NCBI GenBank assembly: GCA_018806985.1 | Contig: JADANN010000032.1 | Location: forward strand, 1,881,501 to 1,945,500 | Reading direction: 5' to 3' | DNA length: 64,000 nucleotides | DNA from: Angiostrongylus vasorum | Lineage: Eukaryota > Nematoda > Chromadorea > Rhabditida > Metastrongylidae | Made by a program: the position numbers and the translations under genes | Notes under the pieces: model-generated | Database searches by the model: none | The model's input: only the letters and a program-made list of their open reading frames with translations | What the model was told of the DNA's origin: nothing | Shown here: positions 10,275 through 21,535 of the stretch, piece by piece | Layout: each line of letters starts with the position of its first letter | How positions within the stretch are numbered: position 1 is the first letter of the stretch

Positions 10275-10432
10275 CTGATCGAGGGTAGAGTCAGATGAGG
10301 ACGGTGGTGGCAGCAGCGCTGGTGGTGGCGGTGGCGGCGGGTAGTCTGGCGGTGCTGACGACTCCGTCGTCGTTGATGGTGTGGTGGGGACTTTCGATGA
10401 GATCAAACGATCGGTTGTGTGCTTCGAATCAC
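10275..10432 (-). CDS. internal exon, Ser/Thr- and proline-rich segment
   Basis: Acceptor CGGCACTTGTAG; the exon takes 2 nt (A+GT, Ser) and reads 52 codons: DSKHTTDRLISSKVP, a Thr/Ser stretch, DYPPPPPPPALLPPP and SSSDSTLDQ, to donor CAG|GTCTTT. The run of seven prolines followed by a second triplet is the kind of ligand bound by SH3, WW or profilin-type domains, which would suit an actin- or junction-associated scaffold. That role is inference. The GTCTTT donor is weak and its phase disagrees with the next exon. Confidence 0.75.
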
Positions 10433-10696
10433 CTACAAGTGCCGAATCATAAACGACTTCTATGGTTTACGTATTCCTAACACACTAACTAAACAAACAC
10501 GGCATGGAAGTCCCTTACGTCGTGGTATTTTAGTATTTCGCGAATACATATTTACTTCAAAGGCTAAATACTGAAAAGACAACAAATCTCAGCGGCTAAG
10601 CTGAAAATTCAGATCACTCTACGAAAAATTTTCCTAGTAACAACTTGTGGAAATTTGGAAATTTTCGCAGACATATCCTGGCAGAGCAGAACGCTT

Positions 10697-10984
10697 AAAG
10701 GATAAAGGATAGAGCTCTCGGCGTTGATCAATCCCTGAGGGATGCGCCATGCATTTGACTTCACTAAGCATCGTTTGGAGGTGATTGGATGGATATCTGG
10801 CCTTTATAATGACTCGCGGTGGCCTACCGATGCATCGAGCCAGTGCTGCTATCCTCCCAGATAAGTCTGGTACTGATTTGCCGACCCCGGAGGGATGGGA
10901 GGCTTTGTGGGCCAGGGCGCGGGGATCGATTCCACGTGTGCGTCACACTGGCCCCTCCAACCACTGCTCCACACGCGCCCTACA
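10697..10984 (-). repeat. SINE family A, near full length
   Basis: Begins with the doubled tail unit AAAGGATAAAGGATAGAGCT and runs through CCGACCCCGGAGGGATGGGA and GGGGATCGATTCCACGTGTG to ACACGCGCCC. It sits in the intron between the exons at 10275-10432 and 11248-11377. Confidence 0.85.
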
Positions 10985-11247
10985 GAAGGCTTTTTTGGGA
11001 GGGAAATCAGTGATAAAACTCCAAGCAGCTCAAAAGAGTGCCTTAGCGCCAAATTCACAAATTCAAACCCTGTTTCAATAGTAGCTCACTAAAATATGTG
11101 GAATCTTAACGCTCATCATTCTTCCATTGTAACCGGAAAGTAGTTTTTTGTTCAGTGGAATTCGAACTATGCCACACTACAGTCACCTATTAGCGCAGCT
11201 CTATCAGAGCGATAAATACCGTCCGACGATGTTGTAAAGGTACTAAC

Positions 11248-11377
11248 TTCGAGGAGAAAAATCCAGAGAAGTAGATGGTGAATGCGAATCGGTGGTACGA
11301 TTTTCGATGCCGGAATCGTTTTGGTCTTCGTGATGCGACGACGGTGACGTGATGGTTAGAATTTCCTCCTTTGTGTC
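11248..11377 (-). CDS. internal exon, Ser/Thr/Asp-rich (DTKEEILTITSPSSHHEDQN)
   Basis: A 130-nt exon between CTTCTGTTTAG and CGAA|GTTAGTACC, phase 0 in and phase 1 out, coding 43 residues: DTKEEILTITSPSSHHEDQN, then DSGIENRTTDSHSPST and SLDFSPR. The next exon completes the split Ser codon exactly, and phase 0 input fits both the first exon at 12358-12408 and the exon at 15532-15588. The low-complexity SP and TD motifs suggest a phosphorylated disordered region. Family unknown. Confidence 0.75.
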
Positions 11378-11626
11378 CTAAACAGAAGGAAAATCAAGCC
11401 CGTAATGCACAAATTCAACGGTTTTAGAATCCTATGCCTAACTGATACTCATGTAGTATTTTCTTATTTAATTATTCCATACATTCAACGTAAAAGTCCA
11501 ATCGGACAAATTGGCTCAAAAAAATTTAAAAAGTCACAGAAAATATTATAAAATGATGCAGCGAATTAATTGACGCCATATGTCTTCGAACAATTCTAAT
11601 ATTAACAATTTTTTTATGTAATACAA

Positions 11627-11771
11627 ACGTAATGATGCTGAGATGTTTGCAAAACTCCGGACCGCAGGTGTCTGCGGTGGGGAGCGAACGTGTTATTTAC
11701 CCTTTCCGGGGGCTAACGTGCTCACCACCAAACCATGCAGGTCCTTGTTTCACCTATTCCTCAGCTAGTTT
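11627..11771 (-). repeat. SINE family D with extra 5' extension
   Basis: Reverse complement of D from GATGCTGAGATGTTTGCAAA to the CTCAGCTAG end. It continues to about 11830 with GCAATCACCCGTCAACGG and GATTGATCTCGGGAGCAC, the complement of a segment beside the D pair at 18.4 kb. Some D copies therefore carry a common 5' extension. Confidence 0.75.
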
Positions 11772-11869
11772 TCTTTTCTATCAGTGGCATCAGCAATCAC
11801 CCGTCAACGGGATTGATCTCGGGAGCACAAACTGGTATTGAAGCCAGTTAAGATGAAAGCTGTGTTTGA

Positions 11870-12052
11870 AATTACAATGTAAACTTTTATTCACTGCCTA
11901 TTAAAATTTTTCGCGGCTGGGTACTATGTGAAATGCAACAGTAATAATGCTGAGATATTTGCAAACTCCGGATAGCAGGTGTCTGCGGTGGGGAACGAAC
12001 GCGCTATTACCCTTTCCGGGGACTAATGCGTTAACCGCCACACCATGCGGAG
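11870..12052 (-). repeat. SINE family D, with 3' tail
   Basis: Starts with the complement of the D tail (ACAATGTAAACTTTTATTCA and CTGCCTATT), then the GTGAAATGCAAC block, and ends inside the head at CACACCATGCGG, so the outermost 5' sequence is lost. Confidence 0.75.
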
Positions 12053-12357
12053 AATTTTTATGTATTTGCGCTTATGTAAACAATTGCAGAAGGTTCTTGC
12101 TCGTTTACAAATAAGAAAAAAAACCCCGAATACAGACCATTTAGTGTGCTAACATTTAAAGAAAAAAAATACTAGGCTAAAAAAACACTGCTAGTTAAAT
12201 TCGATACATCATATTCGTTTCTACAGGAGCGATTCTCCAAAGAAATGTGCGATTATGCCAGTACAAAGCAGATTATTCAAGAGATATGCGGTTTTGAGAA
12301 ATTTTCCTTAGCACCAATAAATGTTTGAAATCCAGAGGAGATCATCTATATACGTAC
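12053..12357. other. intron, no recognised feature
   Basis: AT-rich sequence directly below the donor of the first exon at 12358-12408. Confidence 0.4.
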
Positions 12358-12408
12358 CCCATGTTCATCCGTAAATCTGACAACATGACAGCGTTTCAAA
12401 TGTGCCAT
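12358..12408 (-). CDS. possible first exon (MAHLKRCHVVRFTDEHG)
   Basis: ATG at 12406-12408 opens 17 codons ending at the strong donor GGG|GTACGT in phase 0, which fits the exon starting at 11377. The same frame upstream of the ATG meets TGA within 11 codons. No acceptor AG lies in the preceding 60 bases, so this reads as a transcript start rather than an internal exon. If the longer chain from 15.5 kb also splices to 11377, this is an alternative promoter. Confidence 0.6.
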
Positions 12409-13555
12409 TCGGTTTTCGATGGATGTTGTCGTGAATCAGAGAATCACGGAAATCCCAAACAATCACAGAGAATTTGATGTGTTCATAAAAGAAAACGTGG
12501 ATCATCAGTCAAAACGGTAGCGGGACAATGAGTCGTCTAGTAGTCACGGTGTGTTAGGTGGCGCCACTGGCGCTGCAGTTCAATTAGCAGTTCTGGCGCC
12601 CGCGACGATGATGGTGTTGATTCGTGGAATTGCTGCCGCTTATGACTCAGCACGTCCCACATCACTCCCGCTCTTTTGTCTGATCGACGCCGCCGCTGTT
12701 GAATTCATGAATTCCCGAAATCCATTCGCTGTTGGATTAAGGTTACAGTCACAATGAAGTCGTACTGAATCATCAAACGAAGATGTGTCACTACCACTTC
12801 TGATTCATTTCTTGAGAATGTCGTTCATTGTTAGCCTCTCTCTTGAATTTCTCCGTGAACAGAGCAGAATTAGAAAGCTCCGCTATCTCGATGCGGAACT
12901 TAATGTGACACGTCTTCTACTTACCAACCATCACTATACTCCTGCTCGTATTTCGAACACGCTATCGATCATGAGAATAAGCGTCATTAGTTCAAAAACT
13001 GTCACATGTCAGCGCTGATATCATGTTAGAATACAGCATTATATCGTACCAAAGAGTAATGGGACATTTTATGACCCATAATGGCAGCAGAATGCTTTCC
13101 TAATATTTATTACTCTATTCGCGATCTATGTGTGGGTGTAGTGCAATGACAAACCTACTGTGCTGATACCGTTGATATTTTCATTCTCTGACCAATAAAT
13201 CAAGCAATCTCTAATCATTATAGGCTGAGTGGTCCTGTACTAGAAAGATCCGCCATGAATATGCTTCACAAGCGGGGTGGGGGTGTGGTAAGGTGCCGCA
13301 ATCTGCACATTAGATGTGAAGACGGGAATTTTGAAATGAATAAGAGTAAAATTCTACAGCTAAGGAAGAAAACCTTTCAAGCGTAACCGTAATCCATATA
13401 TAAACATCTCATAAGCTTTCATTAGACAGATTTGGACAAGATGATGTGGTAGATCGTATAAGGACTTGAAAACATCCGTATCAGAAGTCGTACAGTAATG
13501 GTGCCATAAGTTGATAACTCTCTTCATGTTTTTTATTCTGTTTATCCTCTTGAAA
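12409..13555. other. GC-richer stretch upstream of the 12.4 kb start
   Basis: 12540-12760 is richer in CpG and GC than its surroundings, with several short frames on both strands, none flanked by convincing splice sites. A strong minus-strand donor (GGTTG|GTAAGTAG) at about 12930 could end a 5' untranslated exon. 13280-13320 resembles a short family B tail (CAATCTGCACATTAGATGTG). Confidence 0.35.
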
Positions 13556-13850
13556 GGGCGCGTGTGGGCAGTGGTCGGAGGCGCCCTGCAACACACACGT
13601 CGAATCGATCCCCCGCGCCCATGGCGCACCAAGCCTTCCATCCCTCCGAGGTCGGTAAATTGGTACCAGACTTGTCTGGGAGAATGAGAGCACTGGCTTG
13701 ATACATCGGTAGGCTACCTCGAGTCATTGTAAAGGCTAGATATTCATTCATATCCAACGATGTTCCATGAAGTCGAATGCACAACGCATCCCTCAAGGAT
13801 TGATCAACGCTGAGAGCTTTATCTTATTTAGAGAGCTTTATCATGCTTTT
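13556..13850 (+). repeat. SINE family A, near full length
   Basis: Head GGGCGCGTGTGGGCAGTGGT, B box region ATCGATCCCCCGCGCCC, CCAGACTTGTCTGGGAG, and tail TGATCAACGCTGAGAGCTTT followed by a second GAGAGCTTTATC unit. Confidence 0.85.
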
Positions 13851-15531
13851 GACATCATTTAGTAGAAACGCTTTTTTTTATAAATTTGGATGAGTGAATC
13901 AGACAAAAGTGAAACTCATCACGATATTGTTGTATGACAGAAACATGAACACTATGTACGTCCATTAACATGTAGATATTCTCCATCTCTTCTCTCTATT
14001 CCACACTCTTATACAGAGACAAAAAAACGCCTTGAAAAAGCGCTCAGCACAAAAACAGCATCAACGGCTGAACAAGCACTGTGCCCTCCACGCGCACATT
14101 TTGCGACCGCAGTGAGATGAAGCAAAAGCCTAGGGAAAAGGCCTGATATTATGGCGCAGCTTTTCGGCTTAACTGTTGGATCCCTTTGCTCATCTTAAGG
14201 ATTATAAAAAACCTAGGCAATATAAAATTTCTGGCTAAGTCGAAATTCAGTGATGCTATACGATCATTCAGCGTAAAACGAAGAAACGAGCTATCGGGTA
14301 CGAGAAGCGTAATAACATGAAACCACACGAGATCCTAAAGCTGACTTCAGAACCAAAACCAGCGGTATTCAATTGTTTCCCGTAGTCTTCTACCAATTTT
14401 TTCATAAGCTTTACTCATTTACCTCATTTGGTGCAATCGTTCTTATGTTGTTTCGTAGAAACACCATGGAATCATTTTGACTTATACGCTTCGTCGTTCC
14501 TCCAAGGCGTCGCTGTGGTTTTCTTATTACCGGCAGTTTCATAGAGCGTTCACGATCTAACGGTATGTCTGGGAAATTTCCCAAAAACCAGGTGGTAGTG
14601 AAGAATGCTGCTTATTCGATGGGACCATTACCAGAGCGTTTTCAAGAACGATGGCCGCTTCCGCAACGTTAGAATAGCGGAATTGAAGGGTTTTTAAGGC
14701 TTGGGATCACTGAGTATTTGCCTTGAGCGTGAATGCTTTCCTGTCGGCGCCATATAGACATCTTAGTGGTAATTTATGTTAGGAATCATGGATATTTTTT
14801 TTAGAAAAATGAGGCCAGGAATATAGATGTAGACGTATGACGACGAGAAGCAGAACACCACAGGACGGACGTTACTAAACGGCGATTTGATCAAGCTATG
14901 TGTTAAATCGCCACCAATCGAGACAACGATCGCAACTGGTGATGACATACAAAAAAATACGACAGGAGCTCATAGTAATCCGGTTTGGTCCCGCGGATCT
15001 CGTCCATATTTACGAGCGTAAATGGTGCCGTGCAGCGAAACACATACCGGTGCAAGACCATAAGTGGTCTAGTACACCTTCATTAGCCTAACGGTTATAT
15101 CTCGCCGTCTACAAAATGTTCAAAGTTGAAAACTATGAAAAGATAAGACATCAAACTGGAAGGATGATCTATTTTCGCATTGTGCTGTAAAACAGTAACA
15201 TCCTTGTTGGGCCTACATTGATATTCCACCTTCAAAATTTGCATTCCATTGGATAGAATGGTCGTTCGTGAGAATATTTTGCGGCTTTCCAGAAACTGAA
15301 AACACTAACAAAGCCGTATAGCGTGGCAATTCAAACCTGTGACAATCACTGGATGAACAACCAGATGAAAATAAATCTGCTCGAACAAGAGTGCAACGAT
15401 TCCAAAGGTTACTTTAAGTCATGGTCGATAACTGTACAGTATTCACTAAGAAATGTGAGTAGATAAGAAGAATCAATATGTCCAACTTAAAGCTTATAAC
15501 ATTCACGTTCTACACAAGGCGATAAACCTAC
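13851..15531. other. unassigned, probably intronic
   Basis: No exon or SINE recognised. 14460-15110 contains GC-richer stretches such as GGTCCCGCGGATCTCGTCC and CACATACCGGTGCAAGACC that may belong to an older repeat not otherwise sampled here. Confidence 0.35.
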
Positions 15532-15588
15532 CTCATGCGACTGCATACGACGAAAAGCTGTTGACGCCTCGGCACGGATTTCCCAAAA
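15532..15588 (-). CDS. internal exon (FWEIRAEASTAFRRMQSHE)
   Basis: Ends at CATGAG|GTAGGT (strong donor, phase 0). The start is taken after TTTTTCTGGAG, giving 19 codons, phase 0 in; a start after GGCAAG would add a few residues. The peptide is typical coiled-coil sequence. Phase 0 output fits the exon starting at 11377 and phase 0 input fits the exon ending at 25299, so it can link the two halves of the minus-strand chain. A missing exon on either side is possible. Confidence 0.6.
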
Positions 15589-16121
15589 CTCCAGAAAAAG
15601 CAACTTGCCAAACCAGCATGAACCGGTTCAATGAAGATTACTCTAGGACCCGTCACGTTTAATTTTATGAAGATAAACTACCTCGATCTGTCATTTGTGG
15701 CATAGTTAGCCCAAAATGGACCAGTTTTTCAGCTTGCAAACCTTAGCCATGTATTCGAAGGATTCCGGCTTCGTAAAGATGTATAAAAAAATGAAAAAAA
15801 GACCTAGAAAAAATTATCATTTAGTAACAAAGATACTAGTAGTAGAGTGGGTCAAAGCACGGGACATAACTCTCCGGTTGACTTGAGCGTAGAAGTAGTT
15901 TTTCTCTCCGAATAAAGAAAATGTCCTAAAGATGAAGTCTCCAAAACAATTAGGAAAGCAAAGAATGGCTATTCAGGAAACTCACTAATGCAGTAATCTT
16001 TACATTTCTTCAGAGGCTACTAAAGACCGTATCTTCTATTTCCAAACAATCCTGCCAGAATTTTAACCTTTTTGCCTACTACCTGCTCTTTTTGATGGCA
16101 GGGTATGTTGCGAAATATAAC
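15589..16121. other. intron, no recognised feature
   Basis: No SINE or exon signature seen. Confidence 0.4.
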
Positions 16122-16588
16122 TTCAACGAAGCTGAGATATTTGCAAAACTCTGGACCGCAGGTGCCTATGGTGGGGAACGAACGCGCTATTGTCCTTTCC
16201 GGGGAGTAACGCGTTCACCACCACACCATGCGGGCCCTTCGTTTCGCCTGTCTCTCAGCTAGTTCTGTCGATAAAATAGGCAGTAAATAAAAAAGTTAGC
16301 ACTCTACGTCGCCAGCATTCAAAATTGAATACTTGCGAAGGAACTAAACTGCCATTACGTAAATTGACTTGTCTGAGCGGACCTTATGTCATTGAGGACC
16401 TTATGTCATTTGCTACTAAAATAAGTGACATCGAAAGATCGATAGAACTAGCTGAGAGACAGGCGAAACGAAGGGCCCGCATGGTGTGGTGGTGAACGCG
16501 TTACTCCCCGGAAAGGACAATAGCGCGTTCGTTCCCCACCATAGGCACCTGCGGTCCAGAGTTTTGCAAATATCTCAGCTTCGTTGAA
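16122..16588. repeat. foldback: two D copies as a 151-bp inverted rep. (loop 165 bp)
   Basis: 16122-16272 is D on the minus strand and 16438-16588 is D on the plus strand. Read against each other, the arms are the same length and differ at one position (CTGTCGAT against CTATCGAT). The loop 16273-16437 starts with a D tail (AGGCAGTAAATAAAAAAGTT) and contains a 14-15 bp direct repeat around GACCTTATGTCATT (16380-16410). Near-identity of the arms, unlike the divergence among other D copies, implies a recent inverted duplication or gene conversion. Confidence 0.9.
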
Positions 16589-18274
16589 ATCCTGCCAGAG
16601 TTCGTATCGGCAGCATTTCAAGTTGATTTTTAGTCCTCCGAAAGCAATTTTTGAAACCAATTTTGAATAACGCTAGACGTCAAAAAACAAATGTTGAACC
16701 TGTGGATAGCGACAATGACTTTGCGAAAACAACCACTAATTAATTTAGTCTTCTAATAAAGGGACTTCTTTTTTTAATACCTGTTTTCAATATTCAAAAA
16801 CACTAGTGGTCTACCACGATAACAATCATCTTCAGCTCAAACAAGACGTTTTCATCCCAGTGAAAAACTCCTCAGAAATTCTGCCACGGCTCATTCTAGA
16901 TGTTGCCTTCCGGGCAGCATAGTTGTATAGGCGACCCGACAGGCTGGTTTCAGTGAGCAACGAGGCCGCCGTATTTAGAGAATTGAATGGCATGATCAGT
17001 CCGGATCTCGCAACAATAAACGTACTTGATTCCCCTGACATGCACTCGACACTCATCGGGGGCGGACAACAACAGAAATAGATTGCCAATGTCACTAAGC
17101 GGGGAGACGATGAACGTATTACGAATTACGATCACTACTAAAGGAAGGACTTCATAACCCAGGTAGGATGACATAAGTTGTGGAGCAATTCAACATCCAC
17201 AGGTGAAGGCTCATTTAACTACTCAGTCCATCGAAGAGTTTTGCGACACTCTAAGCACATTTTTTCAAAACCATAACCATTCATTGCGCAAGAAAGTTAA
17301 CCTAAAGAATAACCACCACAATTTCCCATCACAAGTCGACGACCTGCTAGGAAGCTTTAAAAGTTCATCACCAAAAACTCGTATACTCGGAGAGACTACT
17401 AACTTTTCTTTACGCTTTTCAAATGGGACAATTCACAAAGCCAGTCTTTCGTAGTTGGTTTTTGGACCGACAGGCTGTATTGCTGAAAAGTTCGATGACT
17501 GGAAGTATCCGAGCTGGTCATAGTCTGTTAAATACATAGTTCTGCAACGTAGTTTAATGCATTCTCATTGAAGAAACAAGCGTATTCGCGTTTCGATCGC
17601 CTTCTTAGAAAGGGATAAACCAACTTCTGAATTTGAACGGAGTGGTCGTTTGCAATATGAACAATTTCTCTCCCTCCAATCCCAATCGGAATTGTAGATT
17701 ATTTTGTAAGATAAAGACAGAAGAACTACCAAAAAACATACATGCCAGCATTCGTTACTTGACTGACTCTACTCGGAATGCAGTGTCCAACTCGACACAA
17801 TTTTTTTGGTAATTGGGTACCCATGCTACTAATTACCCTTAAAAATCCAGTCGCTAAAAAATCGTACCTCTGACCCACAAAGACTACCGAATAAATACTA
17901 TGACAAAAATTTACTCAGAACTCTTGGGAAAGCCTTACTTGATAAGCAAAAGAGCAAATTATGATTGTACAAGCTCCTACGCAACTCAAAAATATAAGCC
18001 TTTGAACTACCAATGTATTCAGCATTTGAAAGAAAACAAAAAAGCCAAGGAAAAAACAAATGCAGAGTGGTCAAGCAGGAATATTCTTTTGCTACTGGGA
18101 TAAATATTACACAGTGTTGCGCTTTCAACACACTAAAATCTCTTAGAATTTGAAAGCGAATAAAAACTTTGGAAGTGATTTTTTAGCTTTTATTTCCTTT
18201 GGAAAATTCTCTAAAAAATGGGAAAAATCTATTTCATCAATTAAAATGGTTAATCATTAAATTGGTTAATCTTC
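16589..18274. other. unassigned, short open frames only
   Basis: A minus frame at 16950-17174 (MSSYLGYEVLPLVVIVIRNT onwards, 74 codons) and an overlapping 87-codon frame at 16832-17095 look somewhat protein-like but lack splice context. A plus frame at 17203-17454 (83 codons, MKAHLTTQSIEEFCDTLSTF onwards) is similar. None is assigned. Confidence 0.3.
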
Positions 18275-18658
18275 AAATAGTTCCTGCGGTGGAAACCGAA
18301 CACGCTTTACCCTTTCCGGAGGATAGCGCGTTCACCACCACACCATGCGAGCCCTTCGCTTCGCCTGTCTCTCATCTGTGTTATTTGTGCTCCCCAGATC
18401 AATCCCTGTTGATGGGTGATTGCTGATAACTCCTACAGGTCAAAAACACGGCTGAGAGACAGGCGAAACGAAGGACTTGCATGGTGTGGTGGTGAATGCG
18501 TTAGCCCCCGGAAAAGGTAATAGCGCGTTCGGTCTCCACCGCAGACACCAGCGGTCCGAAGTTTTGCAATTATCTCAGCAACATTAGGGTTACATTTCAC
18601 ACAAAACTCTCACTTTAAAAAAAATAGTAGGCAGTAAATAAAAAATTGCGACATTGTT
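18275..18658. repeat. inverted pair of SINE D copies
   Basis: 18275-18375 is a D head on the minus strand and 18451-18658 a longer D copy on the plus strand with tail AGTAGGCAGTAAATAAAAAA. The spacer of about 75 bp holds TTTGTGCTCC, GATCAATCCC and GGGTGATTGCTGAT, which is also found (in complement) beside the D copy at 11.63-11.83 kb. The arms differ at many positions, so this pair is older than the 16 kb foldback. Confidence 0.8.
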
Positions 18659-19739
18659 TAAACGTCATTCTTATTATCTTCTTGAGTCATCGGTATTCTT
18701 CACACAAAAAAATCGTCGTATATTTATTCCCTGTGTTTTACGTCTTATCACATTAACTTACAGACGTTGGCTGTCAGCAGCGATCTTAGAGAGCTATTTA
18801 CTTCAACAATGTACATCTAAAAAAAGACTGGCTCGTATTTTCAAAAACTGCTACCCTCTGAAGAATTTATGAACCACAAATAATGTTCGATCAGAAATAA
18901 TCTCTAATATACGTGTCAGCATAGGTAGGCCGGTCAAAGTACACAAAAAGCCTGATTTCATTCCAGATGAAATATTTTGTGTCGTGTCAATCAGTGAGCA
19001 CCAAGACGCATTTGAATACTTTCGCAAATTTTCAAATTAACACAAGGTTGCTGTAAAAAAATAAACAACAAAGAAGCAAATAAGTATTGATTATTCTCGT
19101 CGATATTAAACGATGGTCCATTTCGAAAAACATATGTTTGTTGGGTCCGTCATGGAGCAGTAAGGTGGTAGGGTTGAAAAACTAGCGCTGAACACGGATG
19201 GGAAAGTAAACAAAGTAGGAAGGGGGGTGGACAACAAACGAAAAAAAGTAGAAAACAGAAAAATAATGACAGAAAAGGAAACGACGAAAGCAAAAAATCA
19301 AAAAACCTAATAAAAGACTTCCATAAGCCTGATTTGAGATGAATGCGTAAAATATTAAAGGGAATATGGAAGTTCTCTAGAATAAGTTTCATTTCTTAAA
19401 TTCTATTTGAAACCAAGGAAAAAAAAGGACTGTGTTTCAGTTAGTGGGAAATGAAGAAAAAAGTTCTCGAAGAATGTAGACTTTCATAATAATGTAACAA
19501 ATGACAGACGTTAGACGACGCCGTCTACGGCTTGGAGATTTGGCTGAACACTCTCGCCTATGCGTGACCAGAAAACACTGCTCAGACAGTGAAGTGGACG
19601 TCGAAATTTATTATACCAGTGAACCCAAAATTACTGGATACGCTATGAAACAGATCAATATCGCAGCTTTTTGTCTCCGAGTACTACTATATAAAAACAG
19701 TGTTTCATACGCAGATCTCTTTTATGTGGGTGGTCTCCA
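18659..19739. other. unassigned
   Basis: A plus frame from 19501 (MTDVRRRRLRLGDLAEHSRL onwards) runs into SINE B at 19740 and has no recognised motif. 19150-19440 is purine-rich. Confidence 0.3.
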
Positions 19740-19916
19740 ACCGCTTCTGAAGGTACTTGGACCAGTTAGTATCTCCAAACCTCAGCTATACGAAAAGCCT
19801 GTATTGAAATGGCTAGGAAGTATCCGAGGTTGAAAGGCCTGGTGAGCCCACGGCGATGTCGAACTAAGATGGCGCACGTGATGGTCGGTACCACTACCAC
19901 TGCGCTACCAGCACCA
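19740..19916 (-). repeat. SINE family B, head fragment
   Basis: On the minus strand the head reads GGTGCTGGTAGCGCAGTGGT, then GTACCGACCATCACG and TTAGTTCGACATCGCC, a good tRNA-like A and B box pair. The 3' half is missing. Confidence 0.7.
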
Positions 19917-20008
19917 TTTTTGATGGAATAGTAATTTAAAGTTTGAGGGAATGTCAGTTGAATATAAAACATTCTTTAACCATGTGAGACGCTAAGAATT
20001 TGTATATT

Positions 20009-20278
20009 TTAGAACCAATTCAAGCTCACTTCGACATGGATTCTTAATACACTTAAATAATCTTGTGGTGAGAAAGGGCAATCCTTATTCCAACAAGTCT
20101 TTGTCAAACGGACAGGAATTGAAAGAATATAGCGGCAATCAGTCATGGATATGGTAGAATACAGTGCTGCAGAATAACAATTGATGAAATACGCTTTTCT
20201 CGGATATTTGCGATTCTGCCTGAGTAATTCGTATAGGTTACGAGGACTAGGTTGATACTCCTCGAATAAATCAAGCAC
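20009..20278 (-). CDS. 89-codon open frame, possible exon or gene relic
   Basis: Reads MLDLFEEYQPSPRNLYELLR onwards with a late cysteine pair spaced as C-W-N-K-D-C and a CPFSPQDYLSVLR segment. Composition (aromatic, acidic, cysteine) is protein-like and differs from the chance frames nearby, but no clear acceptor or donor flanks it and I do not recognise the family. It could be a terminal exon, a decayed retrocopy or chance. Confidence 0.3.
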   Translation of the reverse strand: MLDLFEEYQPSPRNLYELLRQNRKYPRKAYFINCYSAALYSTISMTDCRYILSIPVRLTKTCWNKDCPFSPQDYLSVLRIHVEVSLNWF

Positions 20279-20514
20279 TTGAGTAACTTGGCATAAAACT
20301 GTTGCCGGCTATGTCCTTTGGAAACGAATAAATAGTTGTTGAGTATCAGATAAGTAAAAAATGAGTAACAGATAAGTGAAAATCACGCTTGTGCTGTTCG
20401 TTTTGCGATGTTTGTTTATGCGCCAACGCCCCTCCTCTCGGTAACGTGATGTCTCAGAAAAGTCGCACGCTAGACAAATATACAATACAAAAAAAATTTA
20501 CATCTGAACCATCG

Positions 20515-20800
20515 AGATCTGTGGTTACAACGCTTGTCGGGTCTGCAAGGCAAAGATGGTCGTCGGTTCGATGTCGTGTATCGGACTTACCAAACCTTCC
20601 ATCCTCCAAGTTGGGTAAATTGCTACCAGACTTGCCCAGGAAGACAGGAACACTGATTTGATACATCAGCAGGCCACTGCTAGTCACTGTATTGGCTTGA
20701 TGTGTATTCATCCGCCTCTACGAACCTCCATGAAATCAAAAGCATGGCACATCTTTCGAGGATTGGTTAAAGCTAAGGGCTTCATTTTTATCCTTCCATC
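20515..20800 (+). repeat. SINE family A, diverged copy
   Basis: GTCGGTTCGATGTCGTG (B box), CCAAACCTTCCATCCTCC, CCAGACTTGCCCAGG, GAGGATTGGTTAAAGC and a CTTCATTTTTATCC tail are recognisable. Confidence 0.7.
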
Positions 20801-20894
20801 AAATAACATTCGATATAACATTTTTTTTACACTTTAAGTTTGAACCATGATGAAATTCTTTTTACCTATTGATCCATTTCAGGATACAGAACGC

Positions 20895-21156
20895 AGGATA
20901 CAGCTCTTGGCGTTGCTCAATCCCCTGAGGGATGCGTCATATATTCGAGTACATTAATCATCGCTGGAGGTGATTGAATGCGTATCTGTCCATCAACGAC
21001 TAGTGGTGGTCTATATCGAGCCAGTGCTGCTATCCTTCCACGCAAATGTGACACCAATTTGCCCACACGGAGGGATGGAAGGCTTGGTAAGCCTAGAGTG
21101 CGGGATCGAACACTTGTTATTGTAGGGCATCCCTAGCCACTGCGGTATACGCGCCC
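20895..21156 (-). repeat. SINE family A
   Basis: Complement of the tail (AGGATACAGCTCTTGGCGTT), CCCTGAGGGATGCGTCAT, GGAGGGATGGAAGGCTTGG and a head ending CGGTATACGCGCCCG. It begins about 95 bp after the end of the plus-strand A copy, so the two form a loose inverted pair. Confidence 0.8.
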
Positions 21157-21535
21157 GTCTACTGATGCATTACTTAGTTAAAACCAATCATCGCTGCCAT
21201 CAAGACTCTCACGAAACACTTCTCCTCAGAGATCACATAAGATTTCAACATTTCCCTCTGAATGGCCACCAAACAATAGACATATAACAAGAATCGTCGC
21301 TGTTCTGGAAGAAATTCGGTCGCATACTAACAACTCCCCTGCTCTATCCATAATGGCAGCTGCTTATGTGGTGGTAGTGATGATGAGTTCGGAATATCAC
21401 GACAAGTTACATGTAATCACCGGAAAGAAATTTTTCCGATCTGTAAAATATTAGTGAAAAACTGGATGCAGCTGAGGCGATCAGCTGTGATGTCCTCATG
21501 CTATTCCGCTAAACTACCACCGAATAATAAATAAG

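Noticed and set aside
10295..10480. Plus-strand Ala/Val-rich frame
   Set aside because: It is the complement of the proline-rich minus-strand exon, whose splice sites and phase are supported.
16832..17174. Possible gene on the minus strand
   Set aside because: Two overlapping frames look weakly protein-like but no acceptor, donor or motif supports either.
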